Shown here: in pieces, positions 14,569-16,678 of the stretch
Layout: every line of letters starts with the position of its first letter
Position numbering within the stretch: the stretch's first letter is position 1
Assembly: GCA_023251595.1 (NCBI GenBank)
Contig: JAHEYM010000027.1
Location: 1-16,678, forward strand
DNA: 16,678 nucleotides
Source of the DNA: Bacteroidota bacterium
GTDB lineage: Bacteria; Bacteroidota; Bacteroidia; AKYH767-A; JABDAW01
Direction of reading: 5' to 3'
The notes under the pieces: generated by a model
The model's input: the letters and a program-made list of their open reading frames with translations, nothing else
What the model was told of the DNA's origin: nothing
The model's database searches: none
Made by a program: the position numbers and the translations under genes

Positions 14569-15354
14569 TTAGTTTGACAAAGGCTTGAAACTCGCTTTGC
14601 GTTTTTGATTAAATGCACCGGTACCTTCAACGAAATCCTCAGTGCCAAAACAAACTCCGAACGCATCAATTTCTTTTTTATATCCATCCACTCCGTCTTC
14701 GAAATTAGCATTTACACATTCGATCACTTTTTTCACTCCATACGGTGAATTTTGCATTATTTTCCCCAACAGTTCTCTGCATTTCGCTTGTAGTTCTTCG
14801 GGTGAAGTGATATAATTCACAAGTCCGAGGTTTAGGGCAGTTGCTGAATCGATCATCTCGGCAGACATCAGGAGTTCCAATGCTTTACCTTTTCCGATTA
14901 ATTGAACCAATCGTTGAGTTCCGCCATATCCGGGAATCAATCCTAATTTGACTTCCGGTTGACCGAAACGGGCGTTGTCACTCGCGATACGGATATGACA
15001 TGCCATCGAGAGTTCGCATCCGCCACCTAACGCAAAGCCATTTACTGCTGCAATTACTGGTTTCGGACAATTTTCGATTTTGTTGAATACACTCTGACCC
15101 ATTGCAGAAAGGGCTTTGGCTTCCTCGTTACTGAGTCCTTCGAACTCAGAAATATCAGCTCCGGCAACAAATGCTTTTGGTCCGGAACCTGTGATAATTA
15201 CCGCTCTGATGCCGGGATCTGAATAAACTTCATCAAAAGCCTGACTGATTTCCTGAACAGTTTTTTTGTTGAGCGCGTTCATTTTATCCGGACGGTTGAT
15301 TGTCAGCATAAGAATCCCGTCATCGTTTTCGGCAAGAATATTTTCAAAATTCAT
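14569..15354 (-). CDS. Enoyl-CoA hydratase/isomerase family protein (crotonase)
   Basis: A 261-residue crotonase-fold enzyme, likely hydrating 2-enoyl-CoA (crotonyl-CoA) in fatty-acid or amino-acid degradation. The oxyanion-hole text KAFVAGADISEF (60-71) and GFALGGGCELSMA (107-119) is present. Both catalytic glutamates of true hydratases are there: E114 in CEL and E134 in GQPEVKLGLIPGYGGTQRL. Start: ATG at 15354, preceded by AAAGGAG three bases upstream, one of the few clear Shine-Dalgarno-like sites here. An in-frame TTG at 15390 that overlaps the upstream stop would add 12 residues not typical of the family. It follows the cobalamin subunit gene, suggesting a shared acyl-CoA pathway; the substrate range is inferred. 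Confidence 0.93.
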   Translation of the reverse strand: MNFENILAENDDGILMLTINRPDKMNALNKKTVQEISQAFDEVYSDPGIRAVIITGSGPKAFVAGADISEFEGLSNEEAKALSAMGQSVFNKIENCPKPVIAAVNGFALGGGCELSMACHIRIASDNARFGQPEVKLGLIPGYGGTQRLVQLIGKGKALELLMSAEMIDSATALNLGLVNYITSPEELQAKCRELLGKIMQNSPYGVKKVIECVNANFEDGVDGYKKEIDAFGVCFGTEDFVEGTGAFNQKRKASFKPLSN

Positions 15355-15386
15355 TATCTCCTTTTTATCAATCTGAATTCCTGTCT

Positions 15387-15794
15387 TCAAAACTTTCTTT
15401 TTTCACTCACCCATGAATTGATATAGCCTGCAATCTCGCCGGTTTCCGTGCCGGGGGGGAAGAGTTTTCCCACACCCATTTCATTCAGTTTTCGCATGTC
15501 GGGTGGTGGAATGATACCACCTCCTGTGAGTAGGACATCTTCCATCGATTGTTCTTTCATGAGGTTCAGGATTCGGGGGAAGACTGTCATATGAGCGCCC
15601 GAGAGTATGCTGACTCCAATGGCATCTACATCTTCCTGAAGGGCAGTGTTGACGACCATCTCCGGGGTTTGGCGTAATCCGGTGTAGATAACTTCCATTC
15701 CTGCATCGCGGAGGGAAGAGGCGATGACTTTGGCTCCGCGGTCGTGCCCATCCAGGCCAACTTTTGCAATCAGAACCCTCACCGGTCTCTTCAT
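15387..15794 (-). CDS. Stand-alone cobalamin-binding subunit of an acyl-CoA mutase (methylmalonyl-CoA mutase type)
   Basis: A B12-binding domain of 135 residues with nothing else attached. The base-off/His-on motif is complete: D15-G-H17-D-R-G20 (H17 the lower axial ligand), S62-I-L64, and G91-G-G with PPPD nearby. The sequence KVGLDGHDRGAKVIASSLRDAGMEVIYTGLRQTPE is typical of the C-terminal cobalamin domain of methylmalonyl-CoA mutase. As a separate subunit it must partner with a large catalytic subunit encoded elsewhere, since none is in this window. Role inferred: (R)-methylmalonyl-CoA to succinyl-CoA or a related carbon-skeleton rearrangement. First gene of the minus series, with a -7 box at 15827-15820 giving a leader of roughly 20 bases. 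Confidence 0.9.
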   Translation of the reverse strand: MKRPVRVLIAKVGLDGHDRGAKVIASSLRDAGMEVIYTGLRQTPEMVVNTALQEDVDAIGVSILSGAHMTVFPRILNLMKEQSMEDVLLTGGGIIPPPDMRKLNEMGVGKLFPPGTETGEIAGYINSWVSEKRKF

Positions 15795-15815
15795 AATCTA
15801 AGAATCACACAATAA

Positions 15816-15843
15816 AGTGCAAAATTACGAATAATTTCGCACT
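15816..15843. promoter_or_regulatory. Divergent promoter palindrome with facing -7 elements
   Basis: A 12-base inverted repeat (one mismatch) around the 4-base centre CGAA lies between the cobalamin subunit and sterol-desaturase genes. Its left arm on the minus strand contains TAATTTTG (15827-15820), an exact TAnnTTTG match 25 bases before the ATG at 15794. Its right arm on the plus strand contains TAATTTCG (15832-15839), one mismatch, 20 bases before the ATG at 15860. It could also be an operator. Confidence 0.5.
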
Positions 15844-15859
15844 CTGCCCCCGAATTCCG

Positions 15860-16678
15860 ATGAAGCCCGATTATATCGCTTACGCAATCCCGTTTTTCTT
15901 CCTTCTGATAGGGATTGAGCTGCTCATCGATAGGGTGAAAAAGTCGCACTACTACAGGTTTAACGACTCGGTTTCGAATCTCAGTCTGGGGGTGAGCCAA
16001 CAGTTGGTTGGTGTGTTTCTGAAAACGGTGTTATTCGTTGGTTATCAGGTTATTTACGACCGTTTCCGGCTTTGGGAGATCCCGGGAACGTGGTGGGCGT
16101 GGGTGATTTTGTTCGTTGGTGTCGATTTCTTCTATTATTGGTTTCATCGGGCAAGTCACGAAATAAATGCGTTGTGGGCAGCCCATATTGTACATCATCA
16201 GAGCGAGGAATACAATCTGAGCGTGGCTTTGCGGCAATCGTGGTTTCAGGCGGCGTTTTCATGGGTTTTTTATCTTCCACTGGCTTTTGTTGGTTTTTCT
16301 CCGGTTATGTTTGTCGCCGTGGCATCTTTGAACACACTTTATCAATTCTGGATTCACACCCGCACCATCGGACGGTTGGGTCCACTCGAGTGGTTCATGA
16401 ACACGCCTTCGCATCACCGTGTGCATCATGGCACGAATCCCGAATATTTGGATAAAAATCATGCAGGCGTTTTTATCGTGTGGGATAAAATGTTCGGCAC
16501 TTTTCAGGAAGAAATAAAATTACCGGTATATGGAATTACAAAACCCTTAAAAAGCTGGAATCCGGTCTGGAGTAATTTTCATTATTGGGTTGAATTGTTT
16601 TCACTCGCCGGAAGAAAATCGGTTAGAGGAGTAAATAAAATAAAAATATTTCTACGCTCACCCGATTGGAGACCTGTT
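15860..16678 (+). CDS. Sterol desaturase/fatty acid hydroxylase family protein, 3'-truncated by the window edge
   Basis: An integral-membrane di-iron enzyme family (FA_hydroxylase); 273 residues are visible and the frame is still open at the last base. The His clusters that bind the two irons are all seen: H96-R-A-S-H100-E, H109-I-V-H112-H113 (followed by QSEEYN), H166, H185-H186-R-V-H189-H190 and H201. Hydrophobic segments surround them (about 6-23, 45-65, 76-94, 128-160). The start ATG at 15860 is the first after the divergent promoter and gives MKPDYIAYAIPFFFLLIGIEL, which begins with a membrane helix as expected. The family oxidises C-H bonds of sterols, fatty acids or carotenoids using O2; the substrate cannot be inferred here. 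A C-terminal extension beyond the hydroxylase domain likely lies outside the window. Confidence 0.92.
   Translation, partial: MKPDYIAYAIPFFFLLIGIELLIDRVKKSHYYRFNDSVSNLSLGVSQQLVGVFLKTVLFVGYQVIYDRFRLWEIPGTWWAWVILFVGVDFFYYWFHRASHEINALWAAHIVHHQSEEYNLSVALRQSWFQAAFSWVFYLPLAFVGFSPVMFVAVASLNTLYQFWIHTRTIGRLGPLEWFMNTPSHHRVHHGTNPEYLDKNHAGVFIVWDKMFGTFQEEIKLPVYGITKPLKSWNPVWSNFHYWVELFSLAGRKSVRGVNKIKIFLRSPDWRPV

Noticed and set aside
16050..16462. Several open frames on both strands near the right edge
   Set aside because: They overlap the sterol-desaturase-family gene, whose frame carries all the expected His motifs.

Overview
The window looks like a chromosomal segment of a Bacteroidota bacterium. Two secreted proteins end in type IX secretion (T9SS) C-terminal sorting domains. 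Several genes are preceded by the Bacteroidota -7 promoter word TAnnTTTG rather than a strong Shine-Dalgarno site. The order flippase, dUTPase, sugar-phosphate nucleotidyltransferase, TPR protein, DUF4292 lipoprotein, EnvC-like protein is, from memory, a recurrent Bacteroidota gene order. Several TTG starts are used. No rRNA, tRNA or CRISPR array was seen.

Layout. Positions 1-2203 (+) hold a translationally coupled trio whose stop and start codons overlap: a thioredoxin-domain protein (probably cut by the left edge), a spermidine-synthase-like methyltransferase-fold protein, and a secreted T9SS cargo. Positions 2302-4286 (+) hold a single-domain response regulator and a membrane PAS sensor that ends right after its phosphoacceptor-His helix and has no ATPase domain. 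Each has its own -7 motif. A perfect hairpin at 4281-4303 contains the stop codons of both convergent genes and separates this half from the next.

Positions 4298-15794 (-) form a long co-directional series. Read 5' to 3' it is: cobalamin-binding mutase subunit, enoyl-CoA hydratase, acylphosphatase, flippase, dUTPase, four-helix-bundle protein, broken nucleotidyltransferase, TPR protein, DUF4292 lipoprotein, EnvC-like amidase activator, choice-of-anchor-B T9SS protein, and D-Ala-D-Ala carboxypeptidase. Most neighbours are 0-60 bases apart. The theme is mostly cell envelope (precursor export, nucleotide-sugar supply, lipoprotein or outer-membrane factors, septal peptidoglycan cleavage, peptidoglycan trimming), with acyl-CoA metabolism at the promoter end. 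A divergent sterol-desaturase-family gene (15860 onward, +) runs off the right edge.

The most unusual part is 11875-12353. A small four-helix-bundle gene (the family known from 23S rRNA intervening sequences) sits between dUTPase and the nucleotidyltransferase. It is flanked by inverted 22-base termini and arrays of a telomere-like 7-base unit. Because 7 is not a multiple of 3 and each unit carries TAG on one strand and TAA on the other, the left array stops all three frames on both strands. The dUTPase stop and the small gene's own stop both lie inside the repeats. Just downstream the nucleotidyltransferase has lost an internal segment of roughly 100 bases and is frameshifted.
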